Assembly (NCBI GenBank): GCA_035304485.1
Contig: DATGPZ010000008.1
Coordinates: forward strand, 1-5,707
Origin: ZC4RG17 sp035304485
Lineage (GTDB): Bacteria; Actinomycetota; Acidimicrobiia; Spongiisociales; ZC4RG35
Direction: 5' to 3'
Length of the DNA stretch: 5,707 nucleotides
Each line of letters opens with the position of its first letter. The stretch's first letter is position 1. Shown here piece after piece: positions 5,325 to 5,707 of the stretch. The notes below the pieces were generated by a model, which saw nothing but the letters and a program-made list of their open reading frames with translations, had not been told where the DNA came from and ran no database searches. Made by a program: the position numbers and the translations under genes.

Positions 5325-5707
5325 ATGGCCGCTGATGCTCCACCGGATTGGTCTCGGTCCACGATTCCGGATGACCCCGAACCCCGGTGGGATCGGCAGG
5401 AGAAGCGCCTCCGATGGGTGGCATACGTTCTGATCGGCATCCTGGTGATCGGTGCCGCTCTCGGACTGCTCGGTGTCAAGACCAGCACCGTCGAAGCGAG
5501 CGGGGGCGGCCTGACACTCATAGTCCTCCACGCGAGTATCACCCGTCCCGGGCTCGCCACTCCCTTCTCGGTGACGGTCACGGCAGACGACGGCACGCTT
5601 CCAGAAGAGATAACCGTGCGGCTCGCCACCCGCTACCTCGAGATGTTCGACCAGAACGCGGTCGAGCCCGAGCCGGATCGATCCACGGTCGATGACGAGT
5701 CGGTTCG
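5325..5707 (+). CDS. Membrane-anchored protein with extracytoplasmic domain, 3' end cut by the window
   Basis: A frame from ATG 5325 stays open to the right edge (127 codons). AGGTG at 5314-5318, 6 bases upstream, is a good ribosome-binding site. The N-terminus (1-30) is hydrophilic with many Pro, Asp and Arg (PDDPEPRWDRQEKRLRW), followed by one membrane span at about 31-50 (WVAYVLIGILVIGAALGLLG). The part after it alternates like a beta-sandwich: LTLIVLHASITRPGLATPF, then SVTVTADDGTLPEEITVRLA and RYLEMFDQNAVEPEPD. Topology is predicted to be N-in with the C-terminal domain outside. I recall similar proteins beside DUF421 (YetF-like) membrane proteins in actinobacteria, but only from memory; the next gene is not visible. 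The function is unknown. Confidence 0.8.
   Translation, partial: MAADAPPDWSRSTIPDDPEPRWDRQEKRLRWVAYVLIGILVIGAALGLLGVKTSTVEASGGGLTLIVLHASITRPGLATPFSVTVTADDGTLPEEITVRLATRYLEMFDQNAVEPEPDRSTVDDESV

Noticed and set aside
4812..5629. Two long minus-strand frames opposite the RsbW-like gene and the last gene
   Set aside because: No domain pattern; they overlap plus-strand frames with ribosome-binding sites and recognisable features.

Overview
The window looks like chromosomal DNA of a GC-rich actinobacterium. The strongest marker is a complete WhiB-family [4Fe-4S] protein, a family essentially confined to Actinobacteria and their phages. A DUF222/HNH-endonuclease gene of the '13E12' type and two promoter-like sites of the actinobacterial SigF/SigB class agree with this. 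A deep-branching lineage such as Acidimicrobiia is a guess. No tRNA, rRNA, CRISPR array, insertion sequence or prophage gene was seen.

Layout. (1) 1-1070, minus: a DUF222 + HNH gene broken by one frameshift near base 684 and running off the left edge. (2) 1071-1192: short spacer with nothing convincing. (3) 1193-1759, minus: a hemerythrin (HHE) protein with a C-terminal Rho_N/SAP-like motif, preceded by a GGTTT-N15-GGGTAC promoter. (4) 1870-2409, plus: a divergent shikimate-kinase-like P-loop protein whose end overlaps the next gene tail to tail. (5) 2383-3945, minus: a tightly packed cluster, read as small single-span membrane protein, then Anabaena-sensory-rhodopsin-transducer (ASRT) family protein, then a short-chain dehydrogenase with a C-terminal membrane segment. 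Neighbouring genes in it overlap. (6) 3985-4278, plus: WhiB-like regulator. (7) 4308-5264, plus: a second GGTTT-N15-GGGTAC promoter, then a membrane-anchored BON-domain protein and an RsbW-like anti-sigma-factor relative. (8) 5325 to the right edge, plus: the start of a membrane-anchored protein with an extracytoplasmic domain.

How the parts may work together. The content reads as a general-stress island: hemerythrin, BON protein, RsbW-like regulator, WhiB-like redox sensor, SDR and ASRT-like protein. Two widely spaced genes on opposite strands carry promoter candidates with the same two boxes and exactly the same 15-base spacer. One of these transcripts would encode an RsbW-like protein, the class that controls SigF/SigB sigma factors. 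This suggests a stress-sigma regulon with built-in feedback. That link is inferred; no sigma-factor gene lies in the window. The least ordinary element is the ASRT-family gene, found without a rhodopsin and packed with a tiny membrane protein and an SDR.
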